Below are positions 1 to 6,049 of a stretch of DNA of 17,837 bases, piece after piece. The stretch covers positions 3,870-21,706 of the forward strand of contig MGQF01000039.1 in the NCBI GenBank assembly GCA_001797745.1, read 5' to 3'. The notes under the pieces are model-generated. The model was not told where the DNA came from. It saw only the letters and a list, made by a program, of their open reading frames with translations, and did no database searches. The position numbers and the translations under genes are program-made. Every line of letters starts with the position of its first letter. Positions within the stretch are counted from its first letter, which is position 1. Source of the DNA: Deltaproteobacteria bacterium RBG_13_52_11. GTDB lineage: Bacteria; Desulfobacterota; B13-G15; RBG-16-54-18.

Positions 1-139
1 GTTGGGGGTGACGGGCCTCGGCAAGGGGATCAGGGAGGCCATGGACGTCACCTACCGAGCAGTCTCCGCCATAACATGGGAGGGGGTCCACTTTCGCAAG
101 GACATCGGGCGAAAGGCCCTTGCCTGGCTAAAGGAGTAG
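1..139 (+). CDS. purD: Phosphoribosylamine--glycine ligase, C-terminal end (partial)
   Basis: Only the last 45 residues and the TAG stop are in the window; the reading frame starts at base 2. The peptide has the typical PurD tail: a VTGLGKGI stretch, then a helix, then ITWEGVHFRKDIG and a final RKALAWLKE. In the family this is the closing part of the C-terminal domain of the ATP-grasp enzyme that joins phosphoribosylamine to glycine in de novo purine synthesis. The next gene, purE, acts later in the same pathway, which supports the call. The spacer to purE is 216 bases, so the two may or may not share a transcript. Identity rests on a short fragment plus context. Confidence 0.8.
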   Translation, partial: LGVTGLGKGIREAMDVTYRAVSAITWEGVHFRKDIGRKALAWLKE

Positions 140-144
140 GTATG

Positions 145-150
145 TTGACA
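145..150 (+). promoter_or_regulatory. Possible -35 box upstream of purE
   Basis: A perfect TTGACA lies six bases after the purD stop. No good -10 box sits at 16-18 bases; the best-looking one, TATTAT at 175-180, is 24 bases away. It may be a weak internal promoter for purE or chance. Confidence 0.2.
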
Positions 151-225
151 GTATACTCTGCTGAAAATACATCCTATTATCTTAGGAAACAGAAAATAAA
201 ACCTTACTGCCTCCTCTTCCCGAAG

Positions 226-254
226 GGGCCGGGATCTTACGGCCCGCTGACGGG
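226..254 (+). repeat. Overlapping GC-rich hairpins in the purD-purE spacer
   Basis: GGGCCG (226-231) pairs with CGGCCC (240-245) around an 8-base loop. CCCG (243-246) can instead pair with CGGG (251-254), so the two stems exclude each other. The following GGGAGAGGGAG resembles the right arm of the palindromic repeats found at 1.5-1.8 kb and 3.8 kb. A 14-base string at 191-204 recurs exactly at 1501-1514, also just before a C/T-rich hairpin. It is probably a degenerate member of the same dispersed repeat family. Confidence 0.45.
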
Positions 255-270
255 AGAGGGAGATTTATCA

Positions 271-304
271 TATTGTTATGGTTCGTCGGTGACGAAGGAC
301 AATA
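271..304 (+). promoter_or_regulatory. Two-part hairpin upstream of purE
   Basis: TATTGT (271-276) pairs with ACAATA (299-304), and inside it TTCGTC (282-287) pairs with GACGAA (291-296) around a GGT loop. This gives two 6-bp helices separated by an internal loop, ending 51 bases before the purE start. A short T run (about 317-321) follows. It could be an attenuator or mRNA-stabilising structure. I recognise no known riboswitch here, and the function is open. Confidence 0.3.
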
Positions 305-355
305 GGAACGTATGTGGTTTTTAAGGGCAGGGCTCTTTGAATGTAAGGAGAAGCA

Positions 356-853
356 ATGGAAAATCCACTGGTAGGCATCGTCATGGGGAGCGCATCTGAT
401 CGCCCAGTTATGGAAGAGGCGGCAAGGATACTAGAGCGCTTCAGGGTATTTTACGAGATGATCGTCGCCTCGGCCCACCGCTCCCCCGAGCGGACCAGGG
501 AATACGCCCGCACTGCCCAACAGCGGGGTCTTCAGGTCATCATCGCCGGCGCCGGAGGGGCCGCCCATCTGGCCGGGACCATCGCCGCCGAGACGGTGTT
601 GCCGATCATCGGAGTGCCCATCGACTCCACCCCCTTGAAGGGGATGGATGCGCTCCTGGCCACTGTCCAGATGCCCGCCGGCGTGCCCGTGGCCACCATG
701 GCCGTGGGCAAGGCAGGGGCCAAAAACGCGGGGATCCTCGCCGTGCAGATCCTTGCCCTCCACCATCCGGAGTTGCAAAAGAAGCTCTTGGAGTACAAAA
801 AAGAATTGGCCCTCCAGGTGGAGGTAGCGGCGAAAAAGACCACGGATGGGTAA
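356..853 (+). CDS. purE: 5-(carboxyamino)imidazole ribonucleotide mutase
   Basis: PurE moves the carboxylate of N5-CAIR to carbon 4 to give CAIR in de novo purine synthesis; it is a cytosolic octamer in the class I family. The 165-residue length is normal for the catalytic domain alone. Visible motifs are GSASDRPVM (residues 11-19, phosphate binding), SAHRSPERT (from 39, containing the family's catalytic histidine), GAGGAAHLAG in the middle, and the GMDALLATVQMPAGVPVAT segment. The ATG is preceded by AAGGAG five bases upstream. Class I PurE normally works with PurK, which is not in the window. The upstream purD remnant fits a purine locus. The next gene starts within or just after the purE end, suggesting co-transcription. 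Confidence 0.95.
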   Translation: MENPLVGIVMGSASDRPVMEEAARILERFRVFYEMIVASAHRSPERTREYARTAQQRGLQVIIAGAGGAAHLAGTIAAETVLPIIGVPIDSTPLKGMDALLATVQMPAGVPVATMAVGKAGAKNAGILAVQILALHHPELQKKLLEYKKELALQVEVAAKKTTDG

Positions 854-887
854 AACGGTTGCAAGGCCCTTGCCCCGGAACGGACAT

Positions 888-1502
888 ATGGCCGAGGTCG
901 TGCGGATAAACCCGGATTTGCCATCCCCCCGGCTCATCAGCAAGGCGGCCAGGGTGATACAAGGGAAAGGGGTGATCATATACCCCACCGAGACCCTCTA
1001 CGGCCTCGGGGCCAACCCCTTCTACCCCGAAGCGGTAAAGAGGCTGTACGCGATAAAAGGGCGGTCAAAGGCAAAACCCATCCCCTTTTTGATCAAGGAC
1101 CAGCAGATGCTCGAGACCCTGGTGGAAGAAGTTCCCCCTATAGGCAGGGAGTTGATGGAGCAATACTGGCCAGGACCCCTCACCCTCATCTTCCGGGCCA
1201 AAGAGGGGCTACCCGCACCCCTGCAAGGGAGGGACGGCACCATAGGCCTGCGGATCTCCTCCCACCCCATTGCGAGGCGGATCGTGGAGGCCATAGATGC
1301 TCCCCTCACTTCTACGAGCGCCAACCCTGCGGGTGCGGAGGATCTTATTGATTGTCAGAGGCTCGCGCAGCTCTTTGGGGATCAGGTGGACCTGATCATC
1401 GATGGGGGGGAGGTGCCGGGAAAGGGATCAACCGTGGTCGATATTACTGTCTCTCCCCCCCGGCTCGTGCGGGAGGGGATGATCAAGGGAGTATTGACGT
1501 AG
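888..1502 (+). CDS. L-threonylcarbamoyladenylate synthase (Sua5/YciO/YrdC family)
   Basis: This family makes threonylcarbamoyl-AMP from threonine, bicarbonate and ATP, the first step of the t6A modification of ANN-decoding tRNAs. The protein is 204 residues from ATG 888. It shows VIIYPTETLYGLGANP near the N terminus, the KxR motif in AIKGRSKAKPIPF, WPGPLTLIF, and TSTSANPAG for nucleotide and bicarbonate binding, then GKGSTVVD. It has the single YrdC domain without the extra Sua5 C-terminal domain. The opening INPDLPSPRLI resembles YciO-type N termini and fixes the preferred start. An earlier ATG at 846 would overlap purE by 8 bases and add 14 residues that do not look like the family. Neither start has a strong ribosome binding site. 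It is probably co-transcribed with purE. Confidence 0.88.
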   Translation: MAEVVRINPDLPSPRLISKAARVIQGKGVIIYPTETLYGLGANPFYPEAVKRLYAIKGRSKAKPIPFLIKDQQMLETLVEEVPPIGRELMEQYWPGPLTLIFRAKEGLPAPLQGRDGTIGLRISSHPIARRIVEAIDAPLTSTSANPAGAEDLIDCQRLAQLFGDQVDLIIDGGEVPGKGSTVVDITVSPPRLVREGMIKGVLT

Positions 1503-1559
1503 AAAATAAAACCTCTAGATTTCCTCTCTCCGAGAGGCGGCGGCGTAATTCAAATATTC

Positions 1560-1587
1560 CCCTCTCCCCACTGAGGTGGGGAGAGGG
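1560..1587. repeat. Palindromic repeat, 12-bp perfect stem
   Basis: CCCTCTCCCCAC pairs perfectly with GTGGGGAGAGGG around a TGAG loop. It is followed by TTGGGGTGAGGGG, whose reverse complement (CCCTCACCCCAA) also precedes or follows the other copies. There is no T run directly after the stem, so a classical terminator is unlikely. It is one of several copies of the same family in this window. Confidence 0.75.
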
Positions 1588-1639
1588 TTGGGGTGAGGGG
1601 CTCAACTAAAAAATTTTTATTGTGACCCCTCATCCTGCA

Positions 1640-1671
1640 CCTTCTCCCCTTACTAAACTAAAGGGAGAAGG
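1640..1671. repeat. Palindromic repeat, diverged copy
   Basis: CCTTCTCCC (1640-1648) pairs with GGGAGAAGG (1663-1671) around an A/T-rich 14-base loop. The preceding CCCCTCATCCTGCA matches the CCCTCACCCTA lead-in of the copy at 3831-3865. It is a relaxed member of the same repeat family. Confidence 0.6.
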
Positions 1672-1836
1672 GATATCCGGAGTTGGCTCTGTAGCCAATG
1701 GTGATAAAATGTAATTGAGACACAGCCTGTCGAGGGACAGGGGATAAGTCCCGCCAGCGGGAGAGGGGGTCTATATATAGCATTTGTGGGTGACAAAGAA
1801 GACATAGCAAATTACTAAGAAACAGAGGAGGCATAG

Positions 1837-2904
1837 ATGAAGAGATCGTACAAAATCGCCGTGATCCCCGGAGATGGCACAGGGCCGGAGGTAATCAAGG
1901 AGGGGGTAAAGGTCCTCCATGCCGTTTCCGAAGTCGAGGGATTTAAGACGGAACTGGTGGATTATGACCTTGGCGGAGAACGTTACCTCAAGACAGGGGA
2001 GACGCTGCCTGATGGGGTCCTGGAGGAGCTGCGCCAGATGGACGCCATCTACCTCGGTGCCATCGGCCACCCCGGGGTCAAGCCGGGGATCCTGGAAAAA
2101 GGGATCCTCCTGAGGATCAGGTTTGAACTCGATCTCTACATAAACCTGAGGCCCGTCAAGCTTTACCCCGGGGTCGAGACCCCCATAAAGGGAAAGGGGC
2201 CTGCGGAGATCGATTTTGTGATCGTGAGGGAGAACACCGAGGGGTTGTACGCCGGTGCCGGAGGCTTCCTGAAGAAGGGGACCCCCGATGAGGTGGCCAC
2301 CCAGGAATCCATCAACACCCGCAAGGGGGTGGAACGCTGCATCCGCTATGCCTTCGAATTTTGCCGCCAGCGCGCTAAGGCAAAAAAACTCACCCTCTGC
2401 GGCAAGACGAATGTCCTCACCTATGCCTTCGATTTGTGGGAGCGCGCCTTCCGCGAGCTGTCAGAAGAATATCCCGATATCACCACCGACTACGCCCACG
2501 TCGACGCGATCTGCATGTGGATGGTCAAGAACCCCGAGTGGTTCGACGTCATCGTCACTGATAATTTGTTCGGGGACATCATCACCGATCTGGGGGCCAT
2601 GATCCAGGGGGGCATGGGCATCGCGGCAGGGGGTAACATCAACCCCCAAAGGACATCTATGTTCGAGCCCATCGGGGGCTCCGCACCCAAGTATACCGGC
2701 AAGAACGTCATCAACCCTTTGGCAGCCATCTGCGCATGTCAGATGATGCTCAGCCATCTTGGGGAAAAGAAGGCTGCCCAACGGATAGAGGAGGCCGTCA
2801 TGCAGGTATTGAAGGGCCGCCTCAAGAGCCTCTCCGCCGGAGAGATGGGATACACCACGACCGAGGTAGGGGATCTGATAGCCGACTATTGCGTCAAGGC
2901 TTAG
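1837..2904 (+). CDS. leuB: 3-isopropylmalate dehydrogenase-type decarboxylating dehydrogenase
   Basis: Member of the isocitrate/isopropylmalate dehydrogenase family, which oxidises and decarboxylates 2-hydroxy acids with NAD(P) and Mg2+ or Mn2+; in leucine synthesis it acts on 3-isopropylmalate. Length, 355 residues, is normal. Motifs: GDGTGPEV (12-19), the substrate helix LLRIRFELDLY (91-101), whose LLR pattern fits isopropylmalate rather than isocitrate enzymes, REN-EGLY with catalytic Tyr138, Lys190 in CGKTNVL, and metal-binding aspartates around VTDNLFGDIITD (240-251). The cofactor loop reads EPIGGSAP (277-284) where most LeuB have EPVHGSAP, so a glycine replaces the usual histidine; related actinobacterial enzymes keep the histidine. 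No leuA, leuC or leuD is nearby, so homoisocitrate-, tartrate- or isocitrate-type activity cannot be ruled out. The start has GAGGAGG five bases upstream. It overlaps the convergent regulator gene by 11 bp. Confidence 0.8.
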   Translation: MKRSYKIAVIPGDGTGPEVIKEGVKVLHAVSEVEGFKTELVDYDLGGERYLKTGETLPDGVLEELRQMDAIYLGAIGHPGVKPGILEKGILLRIRFELDLYINLRPVKLYPGVETPIKGKGPAEIDFVIVRENTEGLYAGAGGFLKKGTPDEVATQESINTRKGVERCIRYAFEFCRQRAKAKKLTLCGKTNVLTYAFDLWERAFRELSEEYPDITTDYAHVDAICMWMVKNPEWFDVIVTDNLFGDIITDLGAMIQGGMGIAAGGNINPQRTSMFEPIGGSAPKYTGKNVINPLAAICACQMMLSHLGEKKAAQRIEEAVMQVLKGRLKSLSAGEMGYTTTEVGDLIADYCVKA

Positions 2905-3658
2905 AGAGAAGGGGGATACCTAATTCCTTGATCTTTGTACGCAAGGTATTTCTATTGATGCCCAAAAAACGGGCGGCGGTCAGCTGAACATAGTTCGCCT
3001 TTTGCAGGGCGCCGATGATGAGGGTCCGCTCCACCAGGGAGATGACATCTGTCATGAGGCTCCCATGACTCTCGGTGTGCAGATCCATACGTTCGATTGC
3101 CCGCTCCAATTTCCTCCTCAAGATCTCGTTCAAGGATGTCTCATCACCCCAGCGCGCCACTACCAAGGCCGGGGAGATAAAGGAGGCGACGGTGTCCAGC
3201 AGCGCGAGCCTCTCCTCTGACGAAGGATGGGGATCATCAATCAACAAAAGCCCGAGAGGGATATCACCCCATCGCAGGGGTGCACAGATGCAGGGGAACT
3301 CGGGGCAAGGGCCCTCCTTATCCATCCCCCGCACGAGGGGTTCCGCCAAGGCGTCCGCGATCACCGCAGGGGACCCGCGGCGTATGACTTCACCACAGGC
3401 GCCCTCATCAGCCTTGCAATTATTCCCTTTCGCCCTCTGCAAGGCCGGTCCAGAGGCCTCTTCGACAAAGAGTTTGCCTCGTTTCCCATCCAAGAGACCC
3501 AAGAGCCCATTTTTGGCCTCGAGGGCGCCTGCCAAAAAGACCATGGTGTGAGCGAAGATGGAACTCACGTCCTTGGCCGAGGCCAGTGCCTGGTTAAACT
3601 CGTACCACAGGGAGAGACCGGGCAAACCTTCAGCGCCGCCTTGCGAAGATGCTTTCAC
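2894..3658 (-). CDS. Orphan GAF-domain regulator with C-terminal Fis-type HTH
   Basis: The preferred start is GTG at 3658, with AAAGGA five bases upstream, giving 254 residues. An ATG at 3814 would add 52 residues, but that stretch is a translation of palindromic repeats, so I reject it. Residues about 20-168 look like a GAF sensor domain (EEAS then ACGEVIRRGSPAVIADAL, then ICAPLRWGDIPLGLLLIDD). Residues about 170-197 form a charged helix, and 205-250 match the Fis/NtrC C-terminal helix-turn-helix (TAARFLGINRNTLRTKIKEL). There is no AAA+ sigma-54 contact domain between them, so it cannot be a normal sigma-54 activator. The GAF part holds five cysteines (81, 88, 118, 123, 125), which could sense metal or redox state; that is inference. 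Its target is unknown. Convergent to leuB, divergent from the hydrolase gene at 4009. Confidence 0.75.
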   Translation of the reverse strand: MKASSQGGAEGLPGLSLWYEFNQALASAKDVSSIFAHTMVFLAGALEAKNGLLGLLDGKRGKLFVEEASGPALQRAKGNNCKADEGACGEVIRRGSPAVIADALAEPLVRGMDKEGPCPEFPCICAPLRWGDIPLGLLLIDDPHPSSEERLALLDTVASFISPALVVARWGDETSLNEILRRKLERAIERMDLHTESHGSLMTDVISLVERTLIIGALQKANYVQLTAARFLGINRNTLRTKIKELGIPLLSKP

Positions 3659-3678
3659 GAGCGTCCTTTGTGCTTGGA

Positions 3679-3749
3679 AATAACAGAGGAATCCCTTATA
3701 CCCCCCTTTTCCTCTTTTTTCAAGGGGAAATTTGATTGTCTCTGTTATT
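3679..3749. repeat. 71-bp repeat element with 10-bp terminal inverted repeats
   Basis: AATAACAGAG (3679-3688) and CTCTGTTATT (3740-3749) are perfect inverted repeats. Inside are a C/T-rich run (CCCCCCTTTTCCTC) and AAGGGGAAATTT, which can pair partly with each other. The whole resembles small mobile-type palindromic repeats whose translation (FPLEKRGKGG-like) often pollutes gene predictions. It lies immediately upstream of the GAF/HTH gene start, in its 5' leader or promoter. Confidence 0.55.
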
Positions 3750-3772
3750 GCATCTAGAAAATAATTTCCTTT

Positions 3773-3792
3773 CCTCTCCCCAAGGGGAGAGG
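3773..3792. repeat. Palindromic repeat copy (CCTCTCCCC stem)
   Basis: CCTCTCCCC pairs perfectly with GGGGAGAGG around two bases. It is followed by ATGAAGGTGAGGGGG, matching the TTGGGGTGAGGGG tail of the copy at 1560. The upstream AGAAAATAA (3756-3764) matches the first nine bases of the shared string at 191 and 1501. Confidence 0.65.
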
Positions 3793-3830
3793 ATGAAGGT
3801 GAGGGGGACATCATCTTAGGGCAATATCCA

Positions 3831-3865
3831 CCCTCACCCTACCCTCTCCCGCCTGCGGGAGAGGG
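3831..3865. repeat. Palindromic repeat copy in opposite orientation
   Basis: CCCTCACCCTA leads into CCCTCTCCCGC (3842-3852), which pairs perfectly with GCGGGAGAGGG (3855-3865). With the copy at 3773-3792 it forms a head-to-head pair separated by about 40 bases. Confidence 0.65.
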
Positions 3866-3882
3866 AGTTGATACTATTTTAG

Positions 3883-3904
3883 CTGTCACGCTTTGGCGTG
3901 ACAG
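3883..3904. repeat. Perfect 9-bp hairpin
   Basis: CTGTCACGC and GCGTGACAG flank a TTTG loop. No T run follows on either strand, so a terminator is not supported. It may be another small dispersed element or an operator in the divergent region between the regulator and the hydrolase gene. Beyond it, up to 4008, I see only a possible A/T-rich -10 (TATAAA near 3930) and the ribosome binding site. Confidence 0.5.
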
Positions 3905-4008
3905 GATTAGTCGGTAATGCAACCGTCGTATAAAATTACCTTAAAGAACTTGATTGCCTTGCAAGAGGAACACCCTCATGCTAGGGTTGCTCCATTAGGA
4001 AGCATACC

Positions 4009-4761
4009 ATGGAATTAGTTATCCTGGGATCGGGCACTGGGGTTCCCTCCCTGAAGAGAGGCTCACCTGCTGCCCTCATCAAGGCAGCTCGACAATCCAT
4101 CCTCTTGGACAGCGGTTCAGGGACCCTGACAAGGATGCTGCAAGCAGGGGTGACGTACAAAGATGTGGACGCCATTTTGTACAGTCATATCCACCCCGAC
4201 CATAGTGCCGATCTGGTACCCTTGATCTTCGCCTGCAAGTACCAGGAGGACCCTCGCACAAAGGATCTCCTCATTATCGGCGGAATGGGTTTTCGAGATT
4301 ACTTCGAGGGGCTGAGGTGGGTCTACGGCAGCTCGATAGAACCTCAAACCTTCCGCATCCATATTCGCGAGGTCCTTACAGACGAGGTGGAAATAGGTGC
4401 CCTCCGGGTCACGGCCATCCCCCTCGAACATGCGCCTGAAAGCGTCGGGTATCGGGTAACATCCACCCAAGGAAAAACGCTGGCCTATTCAGGGGACACC
4501 GACTATTGCCCAAACATCGTGGAGCTGGCCAGGGGGGCAAGCATCCTCCTCTTAGAATGCTCCTTCCCGGAAGGGATGAAGGTCAAAGGGCACCTCACCC
4601 CCGCGCTGGCCGGGCGCATTGCCCAAGAGGCATGGTGTCAAAGGCTCTGCCTCACCCACTTCTACCCCCCCTGTGACCATGCCGATATCAAAAAGGATTG
4701 CCGGAACGTTTTCCCGGGAGAGGTGCTCCTGGCCGAAGATATGATGAGGATAAGGATCTGA
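4009..4761 (+). CDS. Metallo-beta-lactamase-fold hydrolase, RNase Z-like
   Basis: A complete 250-residue MBL-fold protein. It opens with MELVILGSGTGVPS, typical of RNase Z-like and YhfI/AtsA-like members. It has the two-metal motif SHIHPDHSAD (His60, His62, Asp64, His65), His141, Asp163 in SGDTDY, an ECSFPEG turn (183-189), His195 and His217 in LTHFYP. All usual metal ligands are therefore present and an active hydrolase is expected. The long exosite arm of tRNA-processing RNase Z was not seen, so tRNA 3' processing is uncertain; phosphodiester or ester hydrolysis is equally possible. AGGAAG lies about seven bases before the ATG. It stands alone, with spacers on both sides, so context gives no further hint. 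Confidence 0.82.
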   Translation: MELVILGSGTGVPSLKRGSPAALIKAARQSILLDSGSGTLTRMLQAGVTYKDVDAILYSHIHPDHSADLVPLIFACKYQEDPRTKDLLIIGGMGFRDYFEGLRWVYGSSIEPQTFRIHIREVLTDEVEIGALRVTAIPLEHAPESVGYRVTSTQGKTLAYSGDTDYCPNIVELARGASILLLECSFPEGMKVKGHLTPALAGRIAQEAWCQRLCLTHFYPPCDHADIKKDCRNVFPGEVLLAEDMMRIRI

Positions 4762-4875
4762 GCCATCGCCGGGACATCCTCCTCCAGCGCCAGCCTTCAC
4801 CCCCGACTCATGGATTATCCGGCCCATTGTGGCAGAGTAAGATATATGGTACTATCGATATAATTATTTGAAATC

Positions 4876-4889
4876 CTCCTTATAAGGAG
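4876..4889 (+). promoter_or_regulatory. Palindrome covering the tatA ribosome binding site
   Basis: The 14 bases are a perfect dyad: CTCCT (4876-4880), TATA, AGGAG (4885-4889). The right arm is the Shine-Dalgarno sequence of tatA, five bases before its ATG. As RNA it can fold into a 5-bp hairpin hiding the site. A -10-like TATAAT is at 4859-4864, which would start the transcript just before this hairpin; no matching -35 was seen. Confidence 0.45.
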
Positions 4890-4894
4890 ACGAG

Positions 4895-5176
4895 ATGTTT
4901 GGCATAGGGATGCCGGAGCTCTTGGTTATTGCGGGCCTCGCCCTCATATTGATCGGCCCGAAAAAACTTCCTCAAATCGCCAAATCCTTGGGAAAAACCC
5001 TCGGTGAGCTGCGCAAGGCCGCCGATGATCTCAAGGAAACCATCTCTGAAGAGATTGACCCCATCAGAGCGGAAATCCCGAGCAGAGGTGAGTTGGAAGA
5101 GGCCCTGAAGAAAAAGTTCCTAGAGGGGGAGGACGAGGAAAAGGGATCAGAAGCCGGCAAGGGTTCCTCAGACTGA
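4895..5176 (+). CDS. tatA: Sec-independent translocase subunit TatA/TatB
   Basis: Small single-span subunit of the twin-arginine translocase, which exports folded proteins across the inner membrane. The 93 residues begin MFGIGMPELLVIAGLALIL, a short N-terminal membrane helix (about 6-20), then the hinge GPKKLP (21-26) and an amphipathic helix (AKSLGKTLGELRKA), then an acidic, low-complexity tail. Glu8 and the GPKKLP hinge are shared with TatB-type and with dual-function TatA proteins, so it may serve as both; only one such gene is present here. The ATG follows AAGGAG closely. tatC starts seven bases after its stop, so the pair is an operon. Confidence 0.88.
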   Translation: MFGIGMPELLVIAGLALILIGPKKLPQIAKSLGKTLGELRKAADDLKETISEEIDPIRAEIPSRGELEEALKKKFLEGEDEEKGSEAGKGSSD

Positions 5177-5183
5177 GCAGCGC

Positions 5184-5921
5184 GTGAAGGAGAAGCAGAC
5201 CTTCATAGAACACCTGGAAGAACTCCGCAAGAGATTGATCATATCCCTGATCGCGGTGGGGATAAGCTTCGCTGTCTGTTATATCTTTTCCAAAGAGATC
5301 TTCCAGCTCTTGATGATCCCTCTTCAGAAGGCCCTCCCCCCGGGGGCCACGATGATCTTCACCACCCCTGCTGAGGCCTTCTTCACCTATCTCAAGGTCG
5401 CCCTCCTGGCGGGGATATTTGCGGCCTCTCCCGTTGTCCTCTATCAGATCTGGCTCTTCGTTGCACCGGCCCTCTACAGCCACGAAAAGAGATACGTGAT
5501 ACCCTTTGTCTGCTCCTCTACCCTCCTCTTCATAGGGGGGGCTGCCTTTGGATATTTTGTTGTCTTCCCCTCCGGCTTCAAGTTCTTCATGAGCTTTGCC
5601 ACGGACCTTATACAACCGGCGCCAAGGCTCAAGGAAAGCCTCTCCTTCTGTTCCATGCTCCTGCTCACCTTCGGCCTCACCTTTGAGCTCCCCCTCTTTA
5701 TCTTCTTCCTCTCCAAGCTTGGGGTGGTCGACGCCGGGATGCTTGCACGCAGCAGAAGATATGTGATCGTTGGCATCTTTATTGTGGCAGCCATCTTAAC
5801 CCCCCCAGACGTCGTCACCCAGTTCATGGTGGCCGTCCCCCTCGTGGTCCTCTATGAGGCCAGCATCTGGGTAGCAAAGATCTTCGGCCGGAGGCACGAG
5901 GAAAAGGAATCCCCGAAATAA
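5184..5921 (+). CDS. tatC: Sec-independent translocase subunit TatC
   Basis: TatC is the multi-span receptor that binds the twin-arginine signal peptide. The protein is 245 residues from a GTG start. It opens with TFIEHLEELRKRL, the conserved cytoplasmic segment for signal recognition, and has about six hydrophobic spans. Family features include FTTPAEAFFTYLKV in the first periplasmic loop, SPVVLYQIWLFVAPALY, a FELPLFIFFLSKLGVV span and LTPPDVVTQFMVAVPL near the end. The GTG is chosen because it places MKEKQTFIEHLEEL at the usual family start; the ribosome binding site is weak, fitting translational coupling to tatA. The charged tail (GRRHEEKESPK) is cytoplasmic. Confidence 0.95.
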   Translation: MKEKQTFIEHLEELRKRLIISLIAVGISFAVCYIFSKEIFQLLMIPLQKALPPGATMIFTTPAEAFFTYLKVALLAGIFAASPVVLYQIWLFVAPALYSHEKRYVIPFVCSSTLLFIGGAAFGYFVVFPSGFKFFMSFATDLIQPAPRLKESLSFCSMLLLTFGLTFELPLFIFFLSKLGVVDAGMLARSRRYVIVGIFIVAAILTPPDVVTQFMVAVPLVVLYEASIWVAKIFGRRHEEKESPK

Positions 5922-6016
5922 CCTACCCGAACCATTTTTTATTTCTTTTTAATACAAATTAATATACAAAGCCTCCCTTTGATACCAATTTTTTTAACAA
6001 AAATAAAAGATTTTGC

Positions 6017-6044
6017 TTGACTAGATGACCTTTTTCTATATAAT
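6017..6044 (+). promoter_or_regulatory. Sigma-70 promoter of the dcw cluster
   Basis: TTGACT (-35, 6017-6022) and TATAAT (-10, 6039-6044) are 16 bases apart in an A/T-rich stretch. Transcription would begin near 6050-6052, only about 30 bases before the mraZ ATG. This is the best promoter in the window and sits at the head of the mraZ-murG cluster. Confidence 0.8.
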
Positions 6045-6049
6045 TTTGG

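Larger units (their letters stand above)
1503..1836. other. Repeat-rich intergenic region
   Basis: This 334-base gap holds no convincing gene. It contains a small CCTCTC/GAGAGG hairpin (1523-1537), a strong palindrome (1560-1587), a second weaker one (1640-1671) and a short CCCGC/GCGGG hairpin (1750-1761, followed by GAGAGGGGG). A strong ribosome binding site for leuB (GAGGAGG at about 1825-1831) closes it. No clear promoter was seen; TATATATAG at about 1772-1780 is a possible -10 without a partner. Confidence 0.7.

Noticed and set aside
76..324. Open frame of 82 codons spanning the purD end and spacer
   Set aside because: It overlaps the purD end in another frame and runs through hairpins; no family resemblance and no ribosome binding site.
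431..988. Minus-strand open frame of 185 codons opposite purE
   Set aside because: A shadow of GC-biased purE codons; low-complexity Gly/His-rich product without any known pattern.
1560..1587. Intrinsic terminator after the YrdC-type gene
   Set aside because: The 12-bp stem is strong, but no T run follows and the same palindrome recurs elsewhere in spacers, so a repeat is the better reading.
1501..1800. Possible CRISPR array
   Set aside because: The repeats are palindromic, differ in sequence and spacing, and there are no uniform spacers or cas genes.
3075..3757. Long + strand frames opposite the GAF/HTH gene
   Set aside because: They are antisense to a gene with clear GAF and Fis-HTH patterns and show no domain of their own.
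3659..3814. N-terminal extension of the GAF/HTH protein from ATG 3814
   Set aside because: The 52 residues translate palindromic repeats (LEKRGKGG-type peptide), the ATG has no ribosome binding site, and GTG 3658 has AAAGGA at ideal spacing.
4859..4864. Full sigma-70 promoter for tatA
   Set aside because: TATAAT is present, but no -35 box is seen at 15-19 bases, so only a note is given with the palindrome.
5966..5995. Terminator after tatC
   Set aside because: CAAAG/CTTTG is only a 5-bp A/T-rich stem, and the T run starts eight or more bases later; too weak to claim.
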